64,000 nt of DNA from Imbricaverruca yamaguchii. Lineage: Eukaryota; Arthropoda; Thecostraca; Neoverrucidae. The DNA lies in NCBI GenBank assembly GCA_034440575.1, contig JAOTOL010001343.1, forward strand, positions 460,001 to 524,000. Direction: 5' to 3'. How positions within the stretch are numbered: position 1 is the first letter of the stretch; every line of letters starts with the position of its first letter. The notes under the pieces were generated by a model. It was given only the letters and a program-made list of their open reading frames with translations, searched no databases and was not told the DNA's origin. The position numbers and the translations under genes were made by a program. Below, one piece after another: positions 56,115 through 64,000 of this stretch.

Positions 56115-59100
56115 CTGCCGGGACGACACGCACGTCTGGTCAGGGACAGAGCCTCCAGGTCAGGGGTGCATGTCAGCTGTACCCTGCAGAGACAGGGTAC
56201 AGAGCCTCCAGGTCAGGGGTGCACGTCAGCTGACCCTACAGAAGCTCCAGGTAAGGTGTACACGTCAGCTGTACCCTGCAGAGACTCAAGGTCAGGGGTG
56301 CACGTCAGCTGTACCCTGCAGAGACTCAAGGTCAGGGGTACACGTCAGCTGTACCTTGCAGAAGCTCCAGGTAAGGGTACCCATCAGCTGAACTCTGCAT
56401 AGGCTCAAGGTCAGGTGTTCACATCAGTTGTACCCTACAGAGGCTCCAGGTAGGGTGTACACGTCAGCTGTATCTACAGAGGCTTCAGGTCACGTCCATA
56501 CCTATGTCAGATGTACCTAACAGAAACTCCAGGTGCCCATCAGGTCGAGTACATGATGGGTACAGCAGACAGCACATAGAAGCATGTGATAGTTGTGGTG
56601 GCGCTGTCCTGCTGATACTTACGGCCTTCTTCGGGCGAACAAGTCTGCTTATTTGCCTCTGAACTGCGCCAAAGCGTAGTTGCCAGACAGTTAACGGTCA
56701 CACCTGGCTTACTGCTTGCGGGCATCACCCTTCAAAAGGTGGCCAGAAACAACCACCAAGCCGGGAGATTTTGCATGAACAAGTCACGTCGTCGGATGAC
56801 TGGTACAGCCTTTGTTTTATGCGCCCTATCCGACCACATCAAGAGGAGAAATTACGTCTATGATGCTTGAGTATGCCACATACTGCTGGCGGATCGGGTG
56901 TGATATATCAACTGACACGCCTGTCCCTCGGTGGGTCAGGCGTGCTGTTCCCTGTCCCTCGGTGGGTCAGGCGTGCTGTTCCCTGTCCCTCGGTGGGTCA
57001 GGCGTGCTGTTCCCTGTCCCTCGGTGGGTCAGGCGTGCTGTTCCCTGTCCCTCGGTGGGTCAGGCGTGCTGTTCCCTGTCCCTCGGTGGGTCAGGCGTGC
57101 TGTTCCCTGTCCCTCGGTGGGTCAGGCGTACTGTTCCCTGTCCCTCGGTGGGTCAGGTGTGCTGTACCCCGTCCCTCGGTGGGTCAGGCGTGCTGTTCCC
57201 TGTCCCTCGGTGGGTCAGGCGTGCTGTTCCCTGTCCCTCGGTGGGTCAGGCGTGCTGTTCCCTGTCCCTCGGTGGGTCAGGCGTGCTGTTCCCTGTCCCT
57301 CGGTGGGTCAGGCGTGCTGTTCCCTGTCCCTCGGTGGGTCAGGGCGTGCTGTTCCCTGTCCCTCGGTGGGTCAGGCGTGCTGTACCCTGTCCCTCGGTGG
57401 GTCAGGCGTGCTGTTCCCTGTCCCTCGGTGGGTCAGGCGTGCTGTACCCTGTCCCTCGGTGGGTCAGACGTGCTGTTCCCTGTCCCTCGGTGGGTCAGGC
57501 GTGCTGTACCCTGTCCCTCGGTGGGTCAGGTGTGCTGTACCCCGTCCCTCGGTGGGTCAGGCGTGCTGTTCCCTGTCCCTCGGTGGGTCAGGCGTGCTGT
57601 ACCCTGTCTCTCGGTGGGTCAGGCGTGCTGTACCCTGTCCCTCGGTGGGTCAGACGTGCTGTACCCTGTCACTCGGTGGGTCAGGAGTGCTGTACCCTGT
57701 CCCTCGGTGGGTCAGGCGTGCTGTACCCTGTCCCTCGGTGGGTCAGGCGTGCTGTTCCCTGTCCCTCGGTGGGTCAGGCGTGCTGTACCCTGTCCCTCGG
57801 TGGGTCAGGCGTGCTGTACCCTGTCCCTCGGTGGGTCAGGCGTGCTGTTCCCTGTCCCTCGGTGGGTCAGGCGTGCTGTTCCCTGTCCCTCGGTGGGTCA
57901 GGTGTGCTGTACCCTGTCCCTCGGTGGGTCAGGCGTGCTGTACCCTGTCCCTCGGTGGGTCAGGCGTGCTGTTCCCTGTCCCTCGGTGGGTCAGGTGTGC
58001 TGTTCCCACTACCTGCCCTCGGTGGGTCAGGTGAGCTGTACCCTGTCCCTCGGTGGGTCAGGCGTGCTGTACCCCGTCCCTCGGTGGGTCAGGCGTGCTG
58101 TTCCCTGTCCCTCGGTGGGTCAGGCGTGCTGTTCCCTGTCCCTCGGTGGGTCAGGCGTGCTGTACCCTGTCCCTCGGTGGGTCAGGCGTGCTGTACCCTG
58201 TCCCTCGGTGGGTCAGGCGTGCTGTACCCTGTCCCTCGGTGGGTCAGGCGTGCTGTACCCCGTCCCTCGGTGGGTCAGGTGTGCTGTACCCCGTCCCTCG
58301 GTGGGTCAGACGTGCTGTACCCTGTCCCTCGGTGGGTCAGGCGTGCTGTACCCTGTCCCTCGGTGTGTCAGGCGTGCTTTATCCTGTCCCTCGATGGGTC
58401 AAGCGTGCTGTGCCCTGTCCCTCGGTGGGTCAGGCGTGCTGTACCCTGTCCCTCGGTGTGTCAGGCGTGCTTTACCCTGTCCCTCGATGGGTCAAGCGTG
58501 CTGTACCCTGTCCTCGATGGGTCAAGCGTGCTGTACCCTGTCCCTGGTGTGTCAGGCGTGCTGTACCCTGTCCCTCGGTGGGTCAGGAGTGCTGTACCCA
58601 GTCCCTCGGTGGGTCAGGAGTGCTGTACCCCGTCCCTCGGTGGGTCAGGCGTGCTGTGCCGCCGACTGACACGCCTGTCCCTCGGTGGGTCAGGCGTGCT
58701 GTACCCTGTCCCTGGGTGGGTCAGGGTGTGCTGTACCCCGTCCCTCGGTGGGTCAGGTGTGCTGTACCCTGTCCCTCGGTGGGTCAGGTGTGCTGTACCC
58801 TGTCCCTCGGTGGGTCAGGTGTGCTGTACCCTGTCCCTCGGTGGGTCAGGCGTGTTGCACCCTGTCTCTCGGTAGGTCAGACGTGCTGTACCCTGTCTAT
58901 CGGTGGGTCAGACGTGCTGTACCCTGTCTATCGGTGGGTCAGGCGTGCTGTACCCTGTCCCTCGGTGGGTCAGACGTGCTGCACCCTGTCCCTCGGTGGG
59001 TCAGGCGTGCTGTACCCTGTCCCTCGGTGGGTCAGGCGTGCTGTACCCTGTCCCTCGGTGGGTCAGGCGTGCTGTACCCTGTCCCTCGGTGGGTCAGGCG

Positions 59101-62100
59101 TGCTGTACCCTGTCCCTCGGTGGGTCAGGCGTGCTGTACCCTGTCCCTCGGTGGGTCAGGCGTGCTGTACCCTGTCCCTCGGTGGGTCAGGTGTGCTGTA
59201 CCCTGTCCCTCGATGGGTCAGGCGTGCTGTACCCTGTCCCTCGGTGGGTCAGGCGTGCTGTACCCTGTCCCTCGGTGGGTCAGGCGTGCTGTACCCTGTC
59301 CCTCGGTGGGTCAGGCGTGCTGTACCCTGTCCCTCGGTGGGTCAGGCGTGCTGTACCCTGTCCCTCGGTGGGTCAGGCGTGCTGTACCCTGTCCCTCGGT
59401 GGGTCAGGAGTGCCACCGCGCGCCACTCACGACAGGTGGCGCTGTCCTCCGGCCGAGACTGGTACCCAGACAGCTGTGTGCCGGCGGGGTCGGCGCAGAA
59501 GCAGAGGCCGCGGTGGCACTGTCTGGCGGCGTACCCGCCGTCCCGGTCACACTGGGGCTGACGACCGGTGCCGGCCAGGCGAGCCGCGGCCACCTCACAC
59601 GCCCGGTCACCGGGGGTGTCCTGCTGTCTGGTGCCGGTCACCGGGTCCACCTGTGGTACAGTCACAGTCCCGGTCACCGGGGGTGTCCTGCTGTCTGGTG
59701 CCGGTCACCGGGTCCACCTGTGGTACAGTCACAGTTCAGGTCACCGGGGGTGTCCTGCTGTCTGGTGCCGGTCACCGGGTCCACCTGTGGCACAGTCACA
59801 GTCCCGGTCACCGGGGGTGTCCTGCTGTCTGGTGCCGGTCACCGGGTCCACCTGTGGCACAGTCACAGTCCCGGTCACCGGGGTGTCCTGCTGTCTGGTG
59901 CCGGTCACCGGGTCCACCTGTGGCACAGTCACAGTCCCGGTCACCGGGGGTGTCCTGCTGTCTGGTGCCGGTCACCGGGTCCACCTGCGGTACAGTCACA
60001 GTCACAGTCCCGGTCACCGGGGGTGTCCTGCTGTCTGGTGCCGGTCACCGGGTCCACCTGCGGTACAGTCACAGTCACAGTCCCGGTCACCGGGGGTGTC
60101 CTGCTGTCTGGTGCCGGTCACCGGGTCCACCTGCGGTACAGTCACAGTCACAGTCCCGGTCACCGGGGGTGTCCTGCTGTCTGGTGCCGGTCACCGGGTC
60201 CACCTTCAGTACAGTCACAGTCACAGTCACAGTCACAGTCCCGGTCACCGGGGATGTCCTGCTGTCTGGTGCCCGTCACCAGGTCCACCTGTGGCAACAG
60301 TTACAGTCGCAGTCCATGGGCGCTGATGACCGAAGCAGTCCATGCGTCCCTAAGCCCAAATGACCAACCAACCAACAGTCGCAGTCCCGGTCACCGGGGG
60401 TGTCCTGCTGTCTGGTGCCCGTCGCCGGGCTTGGGTCCGGTGTTCGGCACGGTGCAGCTGATACCGCCGTACCACTGGTAACGCTGCGCCACCGACAGCG
60501 GCCATACCGCTGGCAACGCCCGTACCGGGTAGCATTCGGAGCCGATGCACTGTCGCAGCTCGTAGTTGCCGAGCGAGTCGCAGCGCAGCGAGCGTCCGAG
60601 CAGCCCCTGGCGGCGAATCTCCCACTGGCGGCGCGCGCAGTGACAGTGCATCTGCGCCGACTGCGAAATGTGCGCCGAGTAGTCGGACAGCGGCCGGTTC
60701 TCCGGGTCCACGCAGCTGCACCGGCTGCCCTGCAGACGCGTGCGAGAGGGGAGGGCACTGTCAGCAGACTCTACCGGTGGGATTGGGCCGACACATCGAA
60801 CGACTGGTCGCGTCCGAAACTGGAACACGCTCGACACAACAACAAAAAAACAAATATGGTAGGAAAGCTTAGTGATGCAAATTTGGGTACGTCACCTGTT
60901 ACAGCATTCCTCAGTAAGCGAACCGAAAAGCAAGTAGCCAAATAGAACAAGACACGCGACATAGCACAAGAAAAGAACGGAAAACTGTCGCTGATAGACT
61001 GAGGCGCAGCCAAGCGGAGGGCATGCGCCCCGGGCCCGTCTCCATTAGCACCAAAAAGACGCTAGGTCGAGGAAGATATTTTGAGATTTTCGCCACGCAA
61101 TACCATATTTTTTGTACGCATCAAGTGCGCCTAAAGCCTTTTCTATTTCATTACATTTCGGGAAAATCTCCCCCTACCCTTAGGAAAACCCTGGGTGCGT
61201 CACTGCTGGTAGAGTATTATTAAGCAAACTTAATGAGTTCCAGACTTCTACCGAGCCGGGAACCTTGGTCCTGACGGATGGAACCGTCGTCCAATAACGG
61301 ATGCAGATATTTTCATTGGGAGGGAGACGTCTGGACAAACGCCATTGCGGAAGTCCATGAAGGGCGCCTTCGGCTGAAAATCTGTTGAGCGGGGAGGGTG
61401 TGTGAACTTGAGTGTATTGAAGGAGAACTTTTGCTTTCATGTGAGCGCCTGCACCTCTGAGAGGGTCCTCTGACCGATAATTAGATACAGGGGGAGGGGT
61501 GAACTTGGGACTCCTCTGAGCGGCACCTTCTCCAGGCTACAGGAGCGCCACTTTTCCATGGTGAGGAAGGAAGTGCTAGTGGTACATGCCCCAGTACCCC
61601 CACCCCTGTATCCGCCCCCTGTCGTCGCCTGTGGCTGTGCCCGGCGACGGCTAGTGGTGTGACGCACCTGGCACTGTTTGGCGGCGTACTGTCCGTGGAT
61701 GTCGCAGACGGGCGCAGCGGCGCCCAGCCGTGTCGGGCCGCCGCCGGCAGTCAGTCGCTTCTGCTCGTCCCAGCACTTGTGGTTGGCGCCGAGCGGCGCG
61801 CAGATGGCATCCAGTCGCTCCACCTCCGAGACGTGTACACTCTGGTGCCACATAGGTCACATATAGGTCACACAAAGGTCACAGTTCAGCGGGACGTCTT
61901 CTCCAGCCGCTCCACCTCCGACACGTGTACTCTGATGCCACATAGGTCATACATAGGTCACACATAGGGTACATATAGGTCACAGTTCGGTGGGACTCCC
62001 TTTCCAGTAGCTCCACCTCCGACACGCTTGCACGCTTGAGTTTGGTGAAATAAGTCGCATGTGACTGAGGACGTTACTTCAGCTTCAGCCCTTCCATCGC

Positions 62101-63766
62101 CGACATGTACATATTTTGAGATATAAGCTCCAATAGCTATACTGCGCACACCATTTGCGTCAAGTTTTGGCGGAAGTGCAAGCATTCCATCAATGATGTA
62201 CAACTAATGCTAAAATATCGGCATGATGCATTCAAATTGAAATACCGGTACGGAATTCGGCAGTGTCCTGGTTTCGAATACAGTGGAACCAATTTCGGCT
62301 GAAGCACATTTCATAAAGTTCGTAATTATTCATTGGCGGATTGGGTCGTCGAATGCTATATACAGTGCAGACATATTTGCTTTCAATGTGCCGCGCTTGT
62401 ATGCAAGAGGTTCTTGCAGTGGCGCAACCAGGAATTTCCAAAGGAGAGAGCGACGAAGAAAATATTTGAAGGAACAAAGAAAGCGTTCAGCGTGCAGAAA
62501 CTTTCCGATTTCTGTGATGAAAATGTCAAATTTATCGTTTGATCTAGTGCATTTTCGGTTGGTAAGGGAAGTTTTCATGCAATTGGCCGTAAATGGCATC
62601 ATCCTGAACGCATGGACTCTTGACCTTGACTGTTTGCTGACACTGTAGTGACATGTCCGACTGTCTTCCTAGGTGAAAACTGATCCTGGTTACTTGCGGC
62701 ATTGATTGTTTCATACTATTAACGGACTCTTCATGCCACCTCGTAAATTTATCCACTGTCACTGACCTTCAACCTGAAACATTGACTTCAAAATGTTGGA
62801 GCGACAGTACAATCATAATGCAGGCTTTAGAAACTCCTAATGCAGCTAAACCCGAGGATATTTGGGAACGCCACGGGACTATCAAATGTGTCCGCATAAC
62901 CCAAAAGCGATTATCCCTCCCAAGCGAGCCTGGATCCGCCCCTGCAGCTGCGACCCCACTGACCTCCAGGCCGGGCCGCTTCTGGCCGGTGAGGTGGTCG
63001 ACGCAGTAGCAGCTGGAGCCGAGGCACTGGTGGGTGTGGAAGTTGCCCAGCTCGTTGCACGTGATGGACACGCCCACACGACGGCCGGCGGCCAGCTCGT
63101 ATTTGCGGCGGGGACAATCTGGGGTGGGGGCGGTGTCAAGGTCAGTCGACTGACGGCTGGCTGCAGGATCGCCGTGGCGACGTGTGCAGATGCTGTCCCA
63201 CAGGTGCGCTACGCCCACGTGGCAGCGGCGTGACACGAACTGACACGTGTGACAACGACATGCATGAGTGCATATGCTACCTGGTGCAGTTTGTCCCGAA
63301 TCATGCGTGCGGTGCTGTTCCTCTTGCGGACTGATCCACTCCATCCAGTGCTATGTGGCCTAATATTGAATTATTGAAGTTTCGGTGGTATTCGATCAAC
63401 AGCTGAGAACGTCGCACCCAGTGGCGCAGCCAGGATTTCCCTGAGGGGCCGACTAAAGATAACGTGACGAAAAATAGGAAGCTTCCGGCGCACGAGACGC
63501 GCCGAAAATCCAGGATTTTGTGTGGTGAAAATATCAATTGTTAATTTGATTTGGTGTATATTTGGTTGTCAAGAGGAGGCCAGGTCCCTAACTTGGTTGC
63601 GTCTCTGATCACACCCCACGTCCGGCACAGCCACCCTCGCCTGGCAGCACTCTGCCAGAGCCGGACAGTGACACTCACGGCACTGCATGTCCTTGGCGTC
63701 CCAGATGTGTCTCTCGTAGCCGTCGATGGTGTTCCCCTCCGGATCGACGCAGCGACATTTGGAACC
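55882..63766 (-). CDS. Multi-domain thyroglobulin type-1 protein (3' part, 6 exons)
   Basis: Exons in transcription order: 63766-63679, 63118-62964, 61823-61668, 60729-60526, 59650-59431, 56114-55882. Every junction is GT-AG and in phase, giving 351 residues. They form the second half of one and five further thyroglobulin type-1 (TY-1) modules, with QC, CxCV and closing Cys motifs. TY-1 modules are cysteine-rich extracellular domains that in several proteins inhibit papain-like or aspartic proteases. The last module is followed directly by GA, 15 Gly, Tyr and a stop. The 5' end, signal peptide and other domains lie beyond the window, so the protein cannot be named; a secreted TY-1 repeat inhibitor or matrix protein is the best guess. 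Introns hold large minisatellites and DNA-element fragments. Confidence 0.85.
56150..56535. repeat. ~42-bp CAGCTGTACCCTGCAGAG array
   Basis: About nine diverged units with GTCAGCTGTACCCTGCAGAG and CTCCAGGTCAGGGGTGCAC. It adjoins the acceptor of the last TY-1 exon but does not contain exon sequence. Confidence 0.85.
56536..56924. other. No gene seen
   Basis: Non-repetitive intron sequence between two arrays. Confidence 0.45.
56925..59412. repeat. 31-bp minisatellite, about 80 copies
   Basis: Unit CCCTGTCCCTCGGTGGGTCA + GGCGTGCTGTA/T. Very homogeneous on the left; variants (CCCGTCCC, GTGTGTCAGG, CGATGGGTCA) cluster at 58340-58560 and 58860-58990. Since 31 is not divisible by three but the unit has no stop in any plus frame, three long overlapping frames arise, all spurious. 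It fills the intron 3' of TY-1 exon e and ends 18 bp from its donor. Confidence 0.97.
59431..59650 (-). CDS. TY-1 gene, exon e (end of module 4, module 5)
   Basis: 73 codons plus one base. VDPVTGTRQQDTPGDRACEV then GRQPQCDRDGGYAARQC and GLCFCADPAGTQLSGYQ, ending DSATC|GTGAGT. Only one Cys (DRAC) is present where the last Cys of module 4 and first of module 5 would both be expected. Confidence 0.85.
59640..60420 (-). repeat. ~66-bp array carrying the acceptor of TY-1 exon e
   Basis: Minus-strand unit contains CACAGGTGGACCCGGTGACC + GGCACCAGACAGCAGGACAC + CCCCGGTGACCGGGACTGTG, 11 copies. Exon e itself begins at the last one (CACAG|GTGGACCC), so each unit is a copy of the 3' splice site plus about 55 exon bases. 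(GTGACT)n expansions occur at 60000-60240. Confidence 0.95.
60322..60376 (+). mobile_element. SINE family D fragment (copy 2) inside the array
   Basis: GCTGATGACCGAAGCAGTCC then CCTAAGCCCAAATGACCAAC and CAACCAAC, matching 22072-22136. It interrupts the penultimate repeat unit. Confidence 0.65.
60526..60729 (-). CDS. TY-1 gene, exon d (end of module 3, module 4)
   Basis: 68 codons, phase 0 to 0. GSRCSCVDPENRPLSDYS to AQMHC closes module 3. HCARRQWEIRRQG to CIGSECYP opens module 4. At the exon end the usual CxC reads C-Y-P, so Cys 5 is missing. Confidence 0.85.
60940..61225 (-). repeat. Possible non-autonomous DNA element end
   Basis: Minus strand begins CCAGCAGTGACGCACCCAGG, like the CAGTGRCGYA..CCAGG ends of many MITEs. 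The opposite end was not delimited. Confidence 0.3.
61330..61560 (+). repeat. Interspersed repeat E, copy 2
   Basis: GGGCGCCTTCGGCTGAAAAT and GAGCGGGGAGGGTGTG match the minus strand of 8640-8905. Confidence 0.5.
61668..61823 (-). CDS. TY-1 gene, exon c (end of module 2, start of module 3)
   Basis: 52 codons, phase 0 to 0. VERLDAICAPLGANHKC gives the closing Cys of module 2 and first Cys of module 3, then PVCDIHGQYAAKQCQ|GTGCGT. The acceptor (GTCTCGGAG|GTGGAG) has a weak pyrimidine tract and is duplicated upstream in the intron. Confidence 0.8.
61824..62040 (-). repeat. Short array duplicating the acceptor of TY-1 exon c
   Basis: The exon start (GTCTCGGAG|GTGGAGCGACTGG) recurs upstream as GTGTCGGAGGTGGAGCGGCT (about 61920-61901) and GTGTCGGAGGTGGAGCTACT (about 62024-62005), each separated by TGTGACCTATRTGTGACCTA words. 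Confidence 0.85.
62041..62400. other. No gene seen
   Basis: Intron sequence of the TY-1 gene without recognised features. Confidence 0.4.
62418..62590 (+). repeat. MITE-like element, copy 1
   Basis: Starts CAGTGGCGCAACCAGGAATT; later GATGAAAATGTCAAATTTAT and CATTTTCGGTTGGTAAG. Aligns with 63418-63590. Confidence 0.55.
62880..62963. other. Short DNA-element-like end beside exon b
   Basis: Minus strand reads GCAGGGGCGGATCCAGGCTC, a GGCGGATCCAG motif as at other MITE-like ends. It starts about 10 bp downstream of the exon b donor. Confidence 0.3.
62964..63118 (-). CDS. TY-1 gene, exon b (module 2)
   Basis: Phase 1 to 0. Starts H-CPRRKYELAAGRRVG; contains SITCNELGNFHTHQC and SSCYCVDHLTGQKRPG. 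Donor CTGGAG|GTCAGT. Confidence 0.9.
63418..63590 (+). repeat. MITE-like element, copy 2
   Basis: Starts CAGTGGCGCAGCCAGGATTT; ends GGTGAAAATATCAATTGTTA and TATATTTGGTTGTCAAG. Shares order of blocks with copy 1. Confidence 0.55.
63679..63766 (-). CDS. TY-1 gene, exon a (C-terminal half of module 1)
   Basis: Acceptor CTCTCAACAG|GGTTCC, donor CAGTGCC|GTGAGT, phase 0 to 1. GSKCRCVDPEGNTIDGYERH ... DAKDMQC supplies cysteines 4, 5 and 6 of a module begun upstream. Confidence 0.85.
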
Positions 63767-63834
63767 CTGTTGAGAGAGGGAACAGTGAACAGCCAAACCC
63801 GTGTATTTTCTTCTTCAGGAGAGTGAGAGTAAGT

Positions 63835-64000
63835 GAGATATGAATAGAGTGATTGAGTGAGAGAATGAGATTGAGGGTGGGAGTGAGATAGATAGATAGA
63901 TGGATAGATGGATGGATGAATAGATATATAGATAGGTAGATGGATAGGCAGATAGATAGAGATAGATATATAGACCGATAGATAGGTAGATAGATATAAT
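63835..64000. repeat. (GATA)n / (GATG)n microsatellite
   Basis: GATAGATAGATGGATAGATG and related words continue to the window end; preceded by a GAGTGAGA-rich stretch from 63820. Confidence 0.95.

Noticed and set aside
56812..60481. Very long plus-strand open frames (up to 687 codons) over the 31-bp array and the adjoining array
   Set aside because: The 31-bp unit lacks stops in all three frames, so any run of units stays open. The product is a pure 31-residue repeat, and the true gene here is on the other strand.

Overview
The window is animal nuclear DNA, most likely from an invertebrate and perhaps a crustacean or other arthropod; the lineage is a weak guess. The evidence is GT-AG introns, a CR1-type LINE, several tRNA-derived SINE families, hAT and fold-back DNA elements, and a very high load of private minisatellites. 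Nothing looks bacterial. Most long open frames here are artefacts of tandem repeats whose period is a multiple of three, or of stop-free GC-rich repeats.

Three host genes can be supported. (1) At 10174-11028 (+) is an intronless coding region for a HEXIM-like inhibitor of P-TEFb (284 residues). (2) From 24005 to 55150 (+) a 16-exon gene encodes a TUT4/TUT7-type terminal uridylyltransferase. Fifteen consecutive exons join in phase and give, in order, a C2H2 finger, a degenerate first nucleotidyltransferase module (DSCLD instead of DSDLD), its PAP-associated half, a CCHC knuckle, a second intact nucleotidyltransferase (DSDLD plus LEGDISLYN), its PAP-associated half and another CCHC knuckle. The last exon holds a 36-bp coding repeat and a Gln-rich tail. 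(3) From 63766 down to 55882 (-) lies the 3' part of a gene for a protein built of thyroglobulin type-1 modules. Six exons join in phase to 351 residues and end in a poly-Gly tail. Genes 2 and 3 converge, with about 730 bp between their stop codons.

Layout: 1-1443 hAT remnant; 2.3 kb SINE; 3.3-7.1 kb three large minisatellites and a GC-box tract; 9.1-9.6 kb short repeats; 10-11 kb HEXIM; 12.9-16.9 kb LINE (-) with an internal deletion; 17-24 kb AT-richer DNA with interspersed repeats and SINEs; 24-55 kb the uridylyltransferase; 56-64 kb the thyroglobulin-type gene.

The most unusual property is the relation between minisatellites and exons. Many introns of both genes carry their own tandem array, often abutting an exon. 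In at least five places the repeat unit contains a copy of the adjacent splice junction, so each true splice site is accompanied by 2 to about 40 decoys. Two further introns carry near-perfect 1.1-kb palindromes, one starting 2 bp after the consensus GTATGT of a 5' splice site. These are the observations most worth following up.
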